A stretch of DNA of 64,000 nt, taken from the NCBI GenBank assembly GCA_963169105.1, contig OY720643.1:101071697-101135696 (forward strand), written 5' to 3'. The notes beneath the pieces were generated by a model. The model was not told the origin of the DNA and searched no databases. It was given only the letters and a program-made list of their open reading frames with translations. Within the stretch, counting starts at the first letter, position 1. Each line of letters begins with the position of its first letter. Position numbers and translations under genes: made by a program. This document shows positions 1-12,601 of this stretch, piece by piece. The stretch is from Ceriagrion tenellum. Lineage: Eukaryota > Arthropoda > Insecta > Odonata > Coenagrionidae.

Positions 1-1121
1 AATATTCATGTTGCCAGTAAAGGCCTAACACAGTTATGCAGATAGACAGTTTCAGTCCACAATAGACCTGCTGAAGAATATTTTATTTGGGCTTGGTCGT
101 TTGAAAAATATTTCACATTGTATTCGCAGTCATATTCTTAAGACTCCTAACAATCCTCCTCTTTGAAGTCTCTTCTACAACATTAACCCTTCCCTTCCAT
201 GGATTCCCATCCTCTGACACCATTCACAGTACTATAATAAACCGGTTTCATTATTCGACAAGTCCAAACCAACCCCGCACACGCTTTCCAGTTATGACTA
301 TTACTAAAGCATCCAACCCATAATCTTTCATCACCTACTCCCATTTCCTAACCACACCCATTTTTCTTTTATCGCGAACACTTCTCAGGTACCCCTTTCC
401 CACAGCATTTACTCCACTCTCACGCTAATACTGACACACCCAAGTTACACGGTCTTATAATAACTTCGGGAAAAAATTACTAAAACGCAATTAAAGAAAA
501 CGTCCTTTCATTTAAGGTAGTGTGAGAGAAATATCATTCCACCGATAAATCAATGAATTCGGTCTCATTTTCCAGAAAATATCTCACCATTCCCACAAAA
601 CCAAAATATCAGCCCTCTACCGAAGTACTTTCCGAGATTTTCGACAACGAGCACCAGCCCTTTTACAAGGAAAATGGCACGTGTATGCACTCCAGAGACA
701 CCTTGAGGAATTTCAAACACCTAGATCTCGTAAAAAAATTGATAGTGTGAAGTTCATATGTTTTCTGAACCTTTTTAGAAAATAAATATTACTTCAACCA
801 CAGTAACCTTTTCAGGATCATAAAAATTCTTCCGTTGTGAACGAGATTTAAACGTACTTCGCGGAAAAATGAGTAAAGTTATAGACTTGTAGAGATATTT
901 TTATTTAACTATGTAGAATTTTAGTGATATAAAAATATATTCTTGCACCATTAACAATGCAATATTTAATTCATGATTTTTACTGCGGTTGATATTAAAA
1001 CGTATAATTCAAATATGGTCTCCATTATGACTAGGGAACTATTTTTCTTAAACTTAAACTACACTATGATTTTAACCTCATTAGACAAAACCTTATTCAT
1101 AGATGTGCTCAACATTCCTAT

Positions 1122-1146
1122 ACTATCTATCATCTATCTATCTATA
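1122..1146. repeat. CTAT microsatellite
   Basis: A short run of imperfect CTAT tetranucleotides with one ATC interruption. No flanking mobile-element sequence was recognised. Confidence 0.8.
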
Positions 1147-4100
1147 CTAGGCAATACTATCCCGCAAAACAGATGATGTTTGAAGTGAAAAGATAGTAAC
1201 TTCATGATTTAATAATGGATGAAAACGTAGCCTGAAACGCACAAGCAGGTTACTACAATCTGATAAGCAATATTAAATACATACATTTCAATTCTTACCA
1301 CATCCATTTACAATGGACGCCTCTGCTCGCATCCTTCAAATCCGGAGAAATCAAAATTTTTTATTTGAATTGAACTTGAAGTCGAGGCAATCCAACAGTG
1401 ATATGCAAGGCTATGAAGCACTACAACACAAAGGGACAAGGGGATTCCAACTACACGATTCAAGTTGAATTATGTATAATAATCCACGTCGAATCATTCG
1501 GCGGTTCCTTCTTGCGTTAACTGTTAATTAGCTCCACCTTCCTCAGCTACGCTCCGCTTTCAACTATCTAAACGGCAATATCTATAACTAAGTTGAGGGC
1601 ATCTATTCACGATTACAAAAATAGGAACTGAATGCAGCACAAATGAATTTTTTTTAAATCGTTCCCTTTTCCTTTATAATTATAGGTCGAATGAGTTGAT
1701 ACTGACAGCAAGAATTGATTAACGTTCTCTTTTTACCCTCTATACACGGGAATATTTATTGCGCCACAATGGGCCACAAATCCTTTACCCGGCAACCTTG
1801 GATGGAACTACGGCGAGTAAGCGATGCGGAACAATATTAAACCGCTCTGAACAAACGAAGACACAGGCAGTTAACCAATCCTTGAAACAGTAATGCACGC
1901 GTGACTGCTTTGTACGTGATAAGGACAACGTCCAGATTAATAAGCCTATAGTTGGCCTATGGGTATGGTAAAACCATTATTTTTTTGACAAGAGTTGATT
2001 AAGTTGGTCAGCTTTGGTCTTTGTCAGGCTTCGTCAACGGAAAGCATACTCGTTCATCGTAATAGATTGCGTAATCGTTACGGAAAAAAATGAAATAATA
2101 TATTTGAATACTCCCTGATTATTCAAATCAATATTCGACATCTCAACATATAAATCTTCCGCTTCATAACATTTTATTTCCTCTTTTGCAAACAAGCGAG
2201 GGCAGAAAAATTGAACAACTTAGCTGCCATATCGCTCGAAAAACTGACCGTGTCCTTACCTGAGAAAAGGTAATCTCCACCACATGCCAGCATATGGTAT
2301 GAGATATCGTTGTTCACACGCAGAGGGTTAACCTCCAGCAACTTCCCCCCACTTAAGGTGCCAGAGATGTCACCGTGTGATCAGGGATATTTACAAATAG
2401 CACTTAAAAATTTTCACACAGATGTAAGGACATTGCAAATACACAGTTATCTCTTCCACACTGCCACTTTGCGTATCTTGTTATTCGCTAAACATCTCCT
2501 CCACTCATTCGTCCACACTTTTAAATTCTTCGAAAGGTCTTTTCGAAAATAATTATAGGACATCCACCATTAAAAAGAGGAGCCGGTGATAAGAGAGGGC
2601 ATATTCAGAATAAAACCCTTGAATTCAAAAATTAAGCTAACGCTGTAGTACATTCGTTTTTAACATGCAAAATCTACATGACAAAGTAACTCCGCTCCGG
2701 GGTCTTCAACGGGGCCCTTCAGCCCAGTTACGTAAACCATGGTGGGGTGGAGTGTTTTTGTCCCGTAGATGCTCAAAGGGGAAGAATTAACCTTCCCGTA
2801 AACAACCACAGCGAGGCTATCCTGGCCTACTGACACGTGAGACAATTCCGACGAGAGGTGCTAATATTATGACGGCCAATGGAGCTTTAATTCTCACTTT
2901 GTTTTTGACATATGAGTGCAATAATTTAAAATAATAAAAAGTCCCAGGAAGCATATACATTTTTAAAAACGTTTTCTTAAAAATTTAATAAAAGAAACAA
3001 TTTGACTTCTTGCTTCAGATACATGAAAAATATACAATTTAGCCCCATATTAATCACACTGCCAGCAGGATGAGTCTCTCGGTAAAATCTAGTCACAACG
3101 AGGGAGCTTTGAAAGGTCGGATGGCCCAAGTGTATATCCTCAACAGAAACAGACGATATTAAAACGGAGATGCGTTTCAGTGCAGTTAATTTGCTAGGGT
3201 ATTTACCCTGATGTTTTCATCAGTTTTACAAACAACCTAGTACACTGTACCTAGAATGGGAAATTTGATACGAGTTTCAGGAAAAAATTGAAATATAACT
3301 CTAAGTACATATAAATGTGCCATGGAAATGAACTTTGACAGCTATGCATACACATCTGTGATACACATTTCTACTTGTTCATTCATTTTTTCCGTTATTT
3401 TTATCGCCATTATATATTTGAAAAGGGAAGAGATCGTCAAGACAAAAAGACCTATCCTCAACGAACGGACAACATGAAAGCAAGAATAAACTTCAGCGAA
3501 TTTGAGACTGCTAAAGCTAGGCAATATAATTCCGTGTTAAAAAGTATACCACAAGATAACATAGTCTTTTCATTAACTTCATATTGACTGAGTGTTAGGG
3601 TTTTTTTTACCACATCAGATGATGTTTGCGTTGGATCTGTCGATGAGAGAAAATATTAACCTTGGCTTTAATAACGAGAAATTAGTCAGAAACTATTAAA
3701 AAGGGCCTTTGAGTTTCTCCTTTTTTATGAAAAATACTAAAACAGTAGAACAAAGCTCGTTGGGAAAGTGAAACAATTCACAGCGTATATTCGCTAGCTC
3801 TGAGATAACTGAGTATGGTTAAATAATAACTTTACAATCATGAAATTTGAAGGTGACTTGTCTACTGCCTAGGAAATACTATCCACTGCAATTGGTCTAA
3901 AAAAATAAAAAGCTGTTAAAAATGTAAATATACCCCTTCAAGTTCTGGTGAAATAAAAAAGAATACTTCTTAGAAATTGACCAGTTGAATCCTTCAGAGA
4001 AATGTCCCGAAAACTTGGCGAAATACAAAGGCAAGGCAAGTATCTTCAAAACATTGACTGGAATCCAACAGCGAGGAGAAATCAGCAGATAAATTTGAAT

Positions 4101-4879
4101 TGAGGTACTTTCATAAACTAGGGGCAATCATTGGATATTACATTTACTATTATTAACTAATAATACAATGACAGGGTACAGAACTTCTGAAAATACTACA
4201 CAATTCACAGAGAGAATACACTTATACATATGAAATTATTTTAAATGTTCCATTACAGCTTAAGTAAAAGCTATTCCAATTATTACATGATCTCTAGTTC
4301 ATTAAAAAATGTAAAAAGAAAAACTGATAGGAAAAAATTAGGGCAGCGCAATGTAGAAATGACTATGTTACGAGCGAAGAAAAATGTAAGAATGTAGTAT
4401 AATACTGGTGTAATTAATGCGCGGAGAGAATGAAAAAAAATTCGATAAATTCCTGAAGATTACTTAATTCGATATCACTGCGATGCAACGCACGTGTACG
4501 CCGCAGATGTGGGGAAACCTCTCATGTCTTCATACAAAAAGCACCGTTCCTGCACACGCAGAATGGAGGTCATCTTCGCAAAACCCATGCTGAAAAAATG
4601 GAACAGCCGAGAGGAAGAGAGAGAGACCCATGCAGCAACAATACCACAGCATCTACTGAGTGAAATGGACAATATTTTTCCATCACGTGGCCTCCGCTTC
4701 GGATAAAAAATGTCCTTTCTCTCCCCTACTCTTTTTCAGTAGAAGAAAAACGCTCGCCATCAAAAAACATCGAAACTCCAGAGGTCTCATCTTTTTTTAT
4801 TTTTTTCGATTTTTTTTTCAAATTTTCGACCACGTAGGCCTTGAGTGAAAAATAGAGGTGGAATCAGGGCTCTTTTTGT

Positions 4880-5130
4880 CCTTATTCGTTCCCACCTTCA
4901 CACCTCACTTCCCTTCCAAATCCCGCCCCCCCCCCCCGTTATGTCGTCCCAACTTCCCCAGTCACTCGCATCACTTTTCAATATTTCCGCCTCCTTGAAG
5001 ACATTCCTCTTCCCACCAAGACTTCCATTTCTTTCGGAGCGTCACACTCTCTCCACGCCTTTCATACTCCCTCTCTCAACTCCATCCCCATCCAGCTCAC
5101 TCCTCTCTTGGAAAAGTCCCGTCAATTTTA
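4880..5130 (+). repeat. Pyrimidine-rich block with poly-C run
   Basis: The plus strand is strongly biased to C and T, with a 12-base C run at 4926-4937. The 116-codon open frame that crosses it (4845-5195) is rich in Pro, Ser and Leu purely because of this composition, so I do not call it a gene. Similar plus-strand pyrimidine blocks recur near 11.4, 33.5, 46.0, 49.9 and 58.7 kb. Confidence 0.6.
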
Positions 5131-5460
5131 TTTCGCCGCTTGTCTCCCACGACAGTAATTTTTTTCCAATTCCATTTCATGCCGAGGAACTTTAATTAGC
5201 AAACACGGTGAACTTTTAAAGCGAGCACCGCAGAATTAATGGGAGATATTATCTCGTAATTGTTTCCATGGTGGTAGGCTTGCATCTTCCTAGAAAATTC
5301 CACTGAACAAGAGTTCTAGTAAATGATTTCATCAATCCATCCTGCCGGCTTTCAGAGACATACTGACCGTTACACGCATTCTTCCACACAAGGGCTCGTG
5401 CAAAATCGGGACAATCGGAGATAAATGGCCATTGAGCCGAACTATTGGGCTCCTGGATCC

Positions 5461-5494
5461 CTGATGACGATACGCGAGCCGTTCATCGGAACGC
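5461..5494 (+). other. CTGANGA...GAAC hairpin module
   Basis: The module begins CTGATGACGAT and ends TTCATCGGAACG. The segments between can form a short stem. It aligns well with the module at 28,256 (CTGAAGACGATG...TTCATCGAAACG). I interpret it as a dispersed structural motif from a retroelement terminal region. No protein-coding part of such an element is seen nearby. Confidence 0.4.
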
Positions 5495-6427
5495 TGAAAG
5501 CTATAGATGACCTTACCCTCTGTGAAGCCTGAGATTTTTCTTTCAAGTTGCCTCTTTTATGTTATGGAAAAGAAGGTATACTTAGGTAACATTAACTGGA
5601 TCAAATATCAATATAACCGGTATATATTGTCTGTTCTGTCCCTAAAAATTGGTGAACGTAACAAACGTTAACTACAGGTTTTCCCTTCGAGGTTACATAA
5701 GACTCCCAATTCGGTTGCATTTTTCTTCTTTCTTCCATACATCGGGAGTATTATTCCGTCATTTTTATTTTAAATAACATTTTAACAATATTTAATTAAT
5801 TGTGAAACAAAAAGGTAAAAACGAATTCACCTTATACGGGAAAAATGGATGATGAAGGAAATCATCTTTATTTAAAAGGCATGGTGTTTGCATCTTCCAC
5901 ATTCAATACGAACTCCCTCGATCCTTTTTTGTTGGTAAATTTTTTAGTCATAATGGCAAAGCAATATCTCCTCTGAGTGTGTTCCAATTTCCAAGAAAGG
6001 TGTAATCATATTTACGGAAACCGTGCAAACAATATTACAATTTTGCATTTTTATAGCGCTCAACTTCAACCATCTATTTCGGACAACGAATAACAAATGC
6101 AATACCTCAATATCATCTAATTACGACTTAAGAAGTAAATTATAAAATAAACATTTTATTTTCTACAATTAAATTCAAACAAAAGAGCACACTTTAATTC
6201 GAACTGACATGGGCTTGAACAACTAGGGTCATTATATATGGCATCTTGATAACGACAACAATTGTACAAGCCTTGGTACATACGGTAACCATACTTTTAA
6301 CCGGGAATGTGGATTATTATTAATTTAAATCAATAAAAAATAATAATTTTTTAAAAATTAATAATTAATATTAATTAATTGAAGCAGAGTTAGGTGTACA
6401 ATTATGTATTAAGGAGTGAAACATTTT
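5495..6427. other. Unassigned A+T-rich DNA
   Basis: No gene seen. It includes a very A+T-rich block at about 6311-6381 made of overlapping TTAAT/ATTAA motifs that can fold on itself. No transposon ends were identified around it. Confidence 0.6.
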
Positions 6428-6475
6428 GACTGTGCCTACCCCGGAAGGGAAAGGCGTGATGGGTATGTATGTATG
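6428..6475 (+). repeat. Retroelement 3' end with TATG tail
   Basis: A short GCCT...AGGC hairpin (GCCTACCCC, then AAAGGCGTGA) is followed directly by tandem TATG units. This layout, a hairpin plus a tetranucleotide tail, resembles 3' ends of RTE-type LINEs and partner SINEs that I recall from arthropods. Only the terminal ~50 bases can be recognised, and no coding sequence is attached. Confidence 0.4.
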
Positions 6476-6697
6476 TTAAATCAATTAACAATACATGTAA
6501 AGAAAGTGCATTTTGTAAAAGTGCATGCTAACTTCTAGTAAATTATCGATGGGGAACAACGTAAAATTGAAAAATCAATGAGTCAACCCATAAGGCGCTG
6601 AAGAAAAATTAGGGTTAACAAAGATGGCGGATAGGCCATGCCCACAGTACAGCTTCTAGCATGGTCAAAATAGCAATCCTCTCTCCATCTACCTCAA

Positions 6698-7003
6698 TGA
6701 TGTGGACGGTAGAGTATCGGGTACCCATTCCGAGAGTCCAAATAATAACCCCCAAGTGGCGTAGGTTTTTCAGTGGGACGCAGACCCTTTACTGGGTGCC
6801 ACAAGGAAATGGCTTGCAAGCGAAGAACTTCATTGGTCTGATGGACGATAAATATGGAGCCTATCGTTAAAAAAACAAGCTACTGCCGACGCCAGGTTTG
6901 TCTCCGCCACTCATCCTTTCCCAATGGATTCCTTTCCTTGCCAACCTCCCCTACATGGGGCAGCTGATCTCGGTTTGTCCGCCCCCCTCCTCCGAAATGA
7001 TCA
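6698..7003 (+). mobile_element. Divergent SINE copy, same family as 17.6 kb
   Basis: This copy aligns along its length with the better-preserved SINE at 17,645-17,943. Shared blocks are the degraded tRNA-like head (GGACGGTAGAGTA against GGTGGCTAGAGTA), the block before GTTTTTCAG, the central core (CTACTGCCGACGCCAGGTTT against CTAATGCCGGCGCCGGGTTT) and the CTATGG..GTCTCCCC-like 3' part. It has many substitutions and small indels, so it is an older copy. The 69- and 67-codon open frames inside it are incidental. Confidence 0.7.
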
Positions 7004-9461
7004 ACTAGACCACAATTATAACCCCCGAGGATGTGACCGCATTAAGGTCAGAAATGTCACTGTACCAGACAAAGTTGGATCCTCAGTTCACGCAGGTCAT
7101 TACTTAAAAGAGGGAATCTTCAGATGAATCTTAAATTTTTCGCAAATTTATCTGAATATCTCCACGTTATAAGTTCATTTAGGCACATATAATTCTAATT
7201 CTTCTTTAAGCTTAACTGAGAATGCTAAAGCTGTTCCAAAAGTCAATAATTTATAATTTCCAAGCACATTGGCCACCCTCTGAGCTAGTCGAAGCCCTTA
7301 CGCCGTCAGGTCGACCCCGTAAGAAGGTATTTCCGCTATATTTGTACCACTGAACTTCAAAGATAAAAATAAGTCATTGAATTAAAGCAGGGTTCTAACT
7401 GGCGAGTGGGATGAAACGTGAAGGTTTTCATTAAGTTCTTTACCCAACGTACAGCTAAATTCCTTCACAAATGCTCGAGTAACCTTGCAGCACTTCAACG
7501 AGAACTAGATTATGGAGATAGCTTTTGTAATGACTGTTTGCGATGGCTACATTCACCAGATGAATTATATCACATTGTGACTGCAATTACGAGAACCATA
7601 CTTTGTAGCGCAGTTTCGAAGCTTTTAATCACCGACACGGAAATTGTGAGATGGGAAATGCTTAAGGCGGATTTTATACGCAACGAACCTTAGAAGAATT
7701 ATCCTCTCAGGATACCAAAAAAGAAAAAATAAGATAAGACTGAAGAAAAGATTGTTTTATTTCCTACCCCAAAAACTCAAATGTCACGAAGCATACAAAT
7801 CAAGATATACCTAAAAAAAAAATGAGCATAAAGGGATGATACAGGAAATCGAAATGGATTCAGGAAAAAATTCAAAAGTTTCCAGGAGATAGTACAAAGG
7901 AAAGAAGGTGGAACGAGGACGGAAGAAAAAGTAACAGCGAGAATGTATGGAAAAACACACAGAAGAGAATGCCCATAAACGTGAAAAATACCTTTACGTG
8001 GGGAAAATCGGCAGGCAAAGACAAAATAAGAAAACTCGAACATCCAGACGTTACTCATTCGCACGGCGCGGAGTTCAACAGGCATTAGTTTATCATGCTA
8101 TCAATGGCTGCAATCCAAAAACTCTTTCAAAACTTCCTCACCCTCAATATTTCCCGTAAAAGAACATCTCAATCACCAGAATCAATTTAATGTTCCACAT
8201 AAGAGAATCGTTTGAGCATTAGCAGTGAATTAAAATATGAACTTGGATCGATTTTCCACCCTTGAACTTTCATCCATCAATTCATGACACCCGTCCTGTA
8301 TTACTTTCACAGAATATATATTTTTAAAATGACTTTTGAAAAAATCTACTTCCGTCGAGACGGAAAATTTTTACGAATTACATAACTTTGAGGGGCCGGT
8401 GATTTATTCTCTTCTCAACCCGATTAAAATCAATTTCCTCGCTCAAATTCTCATGTAATGAAAACAATCCATCACTTCTAATTCAAACTCTCATTTATAT
8501 TTCACCTTCCTGCCTTCTGAGCTTCCCCCGATTTCACTTTTTTTCTTCACCTCCGTTACTCTTTTTCCTGACATATTGAACACCATCTAGCCATTTTTCT
8601 CCGGAACAACTTCATCCTCCGATGCCTCTCTGAGATATTGCGGATATTCCCATCAACTGTCTAATATTTTTCTTCTAATGAGTTTCCGATTTGCTCCCTT
8701 GGGGCACGAGGAAATTTTCCCATCAACTATCCTTCGCAAGTTCATTCACTTCCTTCCGGATCAACTGGATATTAGACAATTTCTCGGGCAGAAGCCTCGT
8801 CTCGAATTCTTTCGCGCCCATCCATTCCCACTTAAATCTTCCAAAATGGCTCAGGGTCGATATTGCGATGTATCGACTGCGAGGTATCGCACAAATTCAG
8901 GGGTCTTATACGTTGTGACGGGGAATCCGAATGCGATGAATGTATATAAAGACGAGCAATTTCGCATAAATGAATAAAGCGCAGCTTTGAAAACATCACT
9001 CAACAATACCAAACTGTTTTATTTTAAAAAAATGACCAGATTCTTTATTTGCATTTTAATATTAAACTTAGCGTTCATCTGAAGATGCAAGTCTGCTACG
9101 AGGTCTTTACGCATGAAGATGTTACTCTCCTAAGAACATGGACACTTGTTTTTAAATTAATCAGTGTAATAGAAAAATGATACTTTCGTGGTAACGCCAT
9201 GAAACTCCTCTTATAATTAAGAGACTGGGGCGGTATCTAAACTATAGATAAATCCCACGTTCCAATGTAATTAAGTGACAATAAGGTGATAATTACGAAT
9301 ATTGTATAACAACCTACCTTTATATCATGACGCACTCAAGTTATAGTAAAACATTTAATTAATTGTGGAAAAATCTTAATTTCTCGCCCATTCGTCAAGT
9401 AATATTACTTTAAAATCATGGTGTCCACGGGCTATTTCATATCTATGATATAAAATTCGAT
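7004..9461. other. Unassigned DNA with short open frames
   Basis: No recognisable gene. A 91-codon plus-strand open frame (7418-7693) contains FCNDCLRWLHSPDEL and has no stop, but I recognise no family. A 99-codon frame at 8678-8977 overlaps a second open frame. Neither has a clear start context or supported splice sites. A weak tRNA-like B-box (GGTCGACCCC) occurs near 7310. Confidence 0.5.
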
Positions 9462-9600
9462 AGTATCAGGCTTCACTTTGTGAAAATACATTATGATAAA
9501 ATCAAAATGACGGTAACTTTTTCACACCGGACGGAACTGTGTGAAAAAGTTACACTTTTTTCGTTTGATGTTACGCTGTGATTTTATCATTCATGATACT
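9462..9600. mobile_element. Foldback element (hairpin MITE-like)
   Basis: There are three nested inverted segments. The outer pair is AGTATCA (9462) against TGATACT (9594). The middle pair is GATAAAATC (9495-9503) against GATTTTATC (9580-9588). The inner pair is a perfect 15-bp pair, GTAACTTTTTCACAC (9513-9527) against its complement (9539-9553), around an 11-base loop. The whole ~139 bp can fold as a long interrupted hairpin. No target-site duplication is obvious, so the exact ends are uncertain. Confidence 0.6.
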
Positions 9601-12053
9601 GCCCTGTGGCAACAAGTGATAGGCAGTACTAGACATGAAATGTGCCACATCCGTCGTGCAAACCAAAAAGAAAGTATTGAAATACGCTATGTGATGGGAT
9701 GTGTCCGATGTTAGCCTTCTGGACAAGTGAAAAATTGACTGTTTTCTCATCAGAAAGCTGGTCTCGAATTACACTTTTAAACCCCTCCCTCTACTCGGTA
9801 TATCGTCGCGGCACTGTTTTACCGCAAGGAGTGCTCATCTCAGGGCCACGCGGGAAACCATTTGCGACACTAATTCCAGACTAATTTAAAGTAAATTAGA
9901 CAAGGAAGCAATATTTTCTTGTCATTTAGACATTTACACATGCGCTCAGCATAACACGATGTACTTTCATGCTGCGGCTTGTAGCCTAACGACTACAACC
10001 AACTATAGATTATTAATGCAGTAAATAAACCTAAATAATAGCTTATGCTGTCCAATAGATAGGGGGATTCATGGGAATATTTGGACATTTTCAGTAATGA
10101 TAAGCGCATTCCTTGAGATATAAATTTATCATAATCATTTTTTTCCCAACCGTCGGAGCCGACTACAGAATATTTTAAAAAAGCATTTTGACTACAGTTT
10201 CTGTTGTCATTTGCTAATTACTTAAATGTCTTGAATGACTTGGTGCCTTCATTATTTACAAGTCAATATTATGGAAAATCTGCATCAACGAAATAGTTAT
10301 CCGTGAATATAATACTATTATTAATCATAAAATTACTGTTTTAGCAATAATCGAGCAATTATTGCATTTGTTATCACGTTAATTCAAATTCATTTCGCAA
10401 AAAACTAAGGAAGAAAAGGTCAAATTTAGTTCGATTCGGTTAACATAAGTTCACTAACGTCCCTCTTGTCCTCGTCTAAATTAAAATGGTGGAATAACGA
10501 ATGATTCGTCGAATTTTACAACGCAAGGAATTCAGAAAAGTGATATATTTCAGCACATTTAACGGTTCCACGTCCATGTTCCTTGATTCGATCGATTTTA
10601 CGAAAGCAACAGCTACATAACCAAGGAAATCACCTGCTTTCTTGTCCTCGTCTTACGACCGAATGAGTATGCTGAGTGCTGGTTTGATCTTGAACTGGGA
10701 CGAGCATTACATGCCTTCTATACCACTTCTTCAATTGATGTGGTGCGTTATTAGGACTGTAAATGAGAGGATTGCCAATCTAGAGCGATTAGCGAATCGT
10801 ACAACGACAACACGAAAGAAGGATCTGTGAAGCCCAGCAAGCCCAGGTCTGGAACAACCCCGTATCGCACACCCTGGAAGTGGCCTTGCACGGCATTTCG
10901 TGCATGTTGGTGAATTATGTCCCATTGCCCAATTTTTTCGAAGACGTACCAAAAACTCAACGCTGTATAATGCAAAATACCAAAGCAATAAGGGTAAGAC
11001 ATCATGGGCGTAGGAATGAACCAGATAAACAATTTCCAAAATTATGTCTTTGGCGGGAATCAGTCGATTCTCTTTTGCAATCCCAATATAAGTATGCGAT
11101 GTGATAAAAAGTAATATGCTCTATAATGAAAGACACTGTAGCATGAAATGTTGGAATATATTTAAGTTTAAAATCGCCCAAAACCCCCCTCTCGCCCCAC
11201 CGTCCAAAAAAAAACTATCCCCGGTAAAAGGCATCACTCTCGTACTTCACTTTATATCATCGCGTTATCCATCCTCTTCATAAATTCCAAGGGGTGTCCT
11301 TAATAATCCTTAGGTGGTAATATTTCCGCCCTTATTCCATCAACTCCTCATCGAGGAGTCGTTTACCGAGCATTCTTCCCAACCTTACCTTCCTCGCGAG
11401 CGTCATGCCTCCGTCATCTCTCATTCCCGTCCACTTTTCCAAACCTCTCTCTCCTCTTGCCAAAACCCAATTTTCCTTTTAAAGGGTTCCCCCTGCCCAA
11501 TACCCTATATATACCCCTATTTCCTCTCCATCTCGGTTCGGGCGTTATGGGAGCAATTATTCTGACGGCAATCGCCAGCGGCATCATTCAAGGGGCGTCG
11601 GACTCTATTGCCGCGGAGAAGGAAAAGACATTTTCTGACGTGAAACATGACTCATGGCTGGGATTTAAGGGAGAGAGCACAGAAACGGCGCTCATCATCT
11701 TCAGGGGCTGAACATCGAACACAAATATTCTATTTCTTTTATTTTTTGACGCTATATTCTCAAACCTATTTAAAATCGTCTGGAGAGGCTGCGAAAGCAC
11801 TTACCGCCCAACCACTATATACCGCTGCGTTCGCTTTAAATTATCACGCTCCAGACAGGCGGATGACAGAAACGTAAATAAGCTCGGAAAATGACGCAGG
11901 GGAGCCAAAGAGTGCCTCACTCATCGTAAGCCGCCTCATCTGCGGTACAAACTGCTCCTTATGGTGTTTACGGCACGTGCTACACATTTCCGCATCTGTA
12001 AGCAGTGAAATTCATGCTAATAGCCCGGTTGAATACCGCTATTAACTGGTTGA
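9601..12053. other. Unassigned DNA with a pyrimidine-rich block
   Basis: No recognisable gene. Overlapping short open frames on both strands at 10,640-11,100 have no domain signature. A pyrimidine-rich plus-strand block covers about 11,330-11,540 and ends in a CTATATATA motif near 11,500. The phrase CTTGTCCTCGTCT occurs twice, near 10,475 and 10,642. Confidence 0.5.
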
Positions 12054-12104
12054 CAGATTTTCAAGATGGATAAAATCTGGTCTTCTATTAAACTGACCTT
12101 AAAG

Positions 12105-12302
12105 GCCGCTTTACACGGTACATTTTATTTTAGAAACGAATGTATCATAGAATTTACAAGAAAATAAATGGAATTTGAGCAGGTTCTATTTCCTGTTTAG
12201 TCATTCAGACAACCATACAACTTTCCGCTTTACACGGTAAATTCTCCTCATGCAAGAGTTCATACATTCGTTTGTACAATAAAATGTACCGCGTAAAGCG
12301 GC
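12105..12302. mobile_element. 198-bp MITE, copy 1
   Basis: It starts GCCGCTTTACACGGTACATT and ends with the reverse complement carrying one difference (ACGCGG). The terminal inverted repeats run at least 25 bp, and a further inverted similarity continues through ACGAATGTAT. The interior is non-coding and contains a second copy of CCGCTTTACACGGTA near 12,220. No clean target-site duplication is visible next to the ends, so the superfamily cannot be fixed. Confidence 0.85.
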
Positions 12303-12314
12303 ATAACAATATAT

Positions 12315-12353
12315 CAGACTTTCAAGACAGATTTTCAAGACAGATTTTCAAGA
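12315..12353. repeat. Three 13-bp tandem repeats at duplication junction
   Basis: There are three consecutive 13-bp units, CAGACTTTCAAGA then CAGATTTTCAAGA twice. The same 13-mer occurs singly at 12,054, at the start of the first duplicated unit. This suggests the 287-bp duplication arose by slippage or unequal exchange between such short repeats. Confidence 0.85.
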
Positions 12354-12391
12354 TGGATAAAATCTGGTCTTCTATTAAACTGACCTTAAAG

Positions 12392-12589
12392 GCCGCTTTA
12401 CACGGTACATTTTATTTTAGAAACGAATGTATCATAGAATTTACATGAAAATAAATGGAATTTGAGCAGGTTCTATTTCCTGTTTAGTCATTCAGACAAC
12501 CATACAACTTTCCGCTTTACACGGTAAATTCTCCTCATGCAAGAGTTCATACATTCGTTTGTACAATAAAATGTACCGCGTAAAGCGGC
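12392..12589. mobile_element. 198-bp MITE, copy 2
   Basis: The same element as copy 1, shifted by exactly 287 bp, with identical ends and a one-base difference inside. It shares the left flank (CTGACCTTAAAG) and right flank (ATAACAATATATC) with copy 1. The second copy therefore came from duplication of the locus and not from independent insertion. Confidence 0.85.
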
Positions 12590-12601
12590 ATAACAATATA
12601 T

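Larger units (their letters stand above)
1..5460. other. Unassigned A+T-rich DNA
   Basis: No recognisable gene. Short open frames occur on both strands, but none is longer than about 116 codons and none has a domain signature. A minus-strand open frame at 2660-2845 is unrecognised. The stretch contains a CTAT microsatellite, T-rich runs near 4790-4830 and a pyrimidine-rich block, listed separately. Everything else looks like ordinary non-coding DNA. Confidence 0.6.
12054..12601. repeat. 287-bp tandem duplication carrying a MITE
   Basis: Two near-identical units lie in direct tandem, the first starting at 12,054 and the second at 12,341. Over the shared ~260 bp I see only one clear substitution (ACAAGAAAAT against ACATGAAAAT). 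Each unit holds one complete 198-bp MITE. The junction is marked by three 13-bp repeats of CAGATTTTCAAGA type. The second unit ends just after ATATATC. The high identity points to a recent duplication or an assembly artefact. Confidence 0.9.

Noticed and set aside
2660..2845. Possible BEL/Pao polyprotein remnant (DSLAVVVYGKV...TKTLHP)
   Set aside because: The resemblance to the DA..AYAAVVY...AKTKVAP region is weak, only 61 codons long, and unsupported by neighbouring retroelement sequence.
4845..5195. 116-codon plus-strand open frame
   Set aside because: Its Pro/Ser/Leu content comes from a pyrimidine-rich tract, and low-complexity DNA stays open by chance.
7290..7325. tRNA-like B-box (GGTCGACCCC)
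   Set aside because: There is no convincing A-box at the right distance and no second copy in the window.
7418..7693. 91-codon open frame with FCNDCLRWLHSPDEL
   Set aside because: It looks protein-like, but I recognise no family, and start and splice evidence are lacking. I noted it in the surrounding region and did not call a gene.
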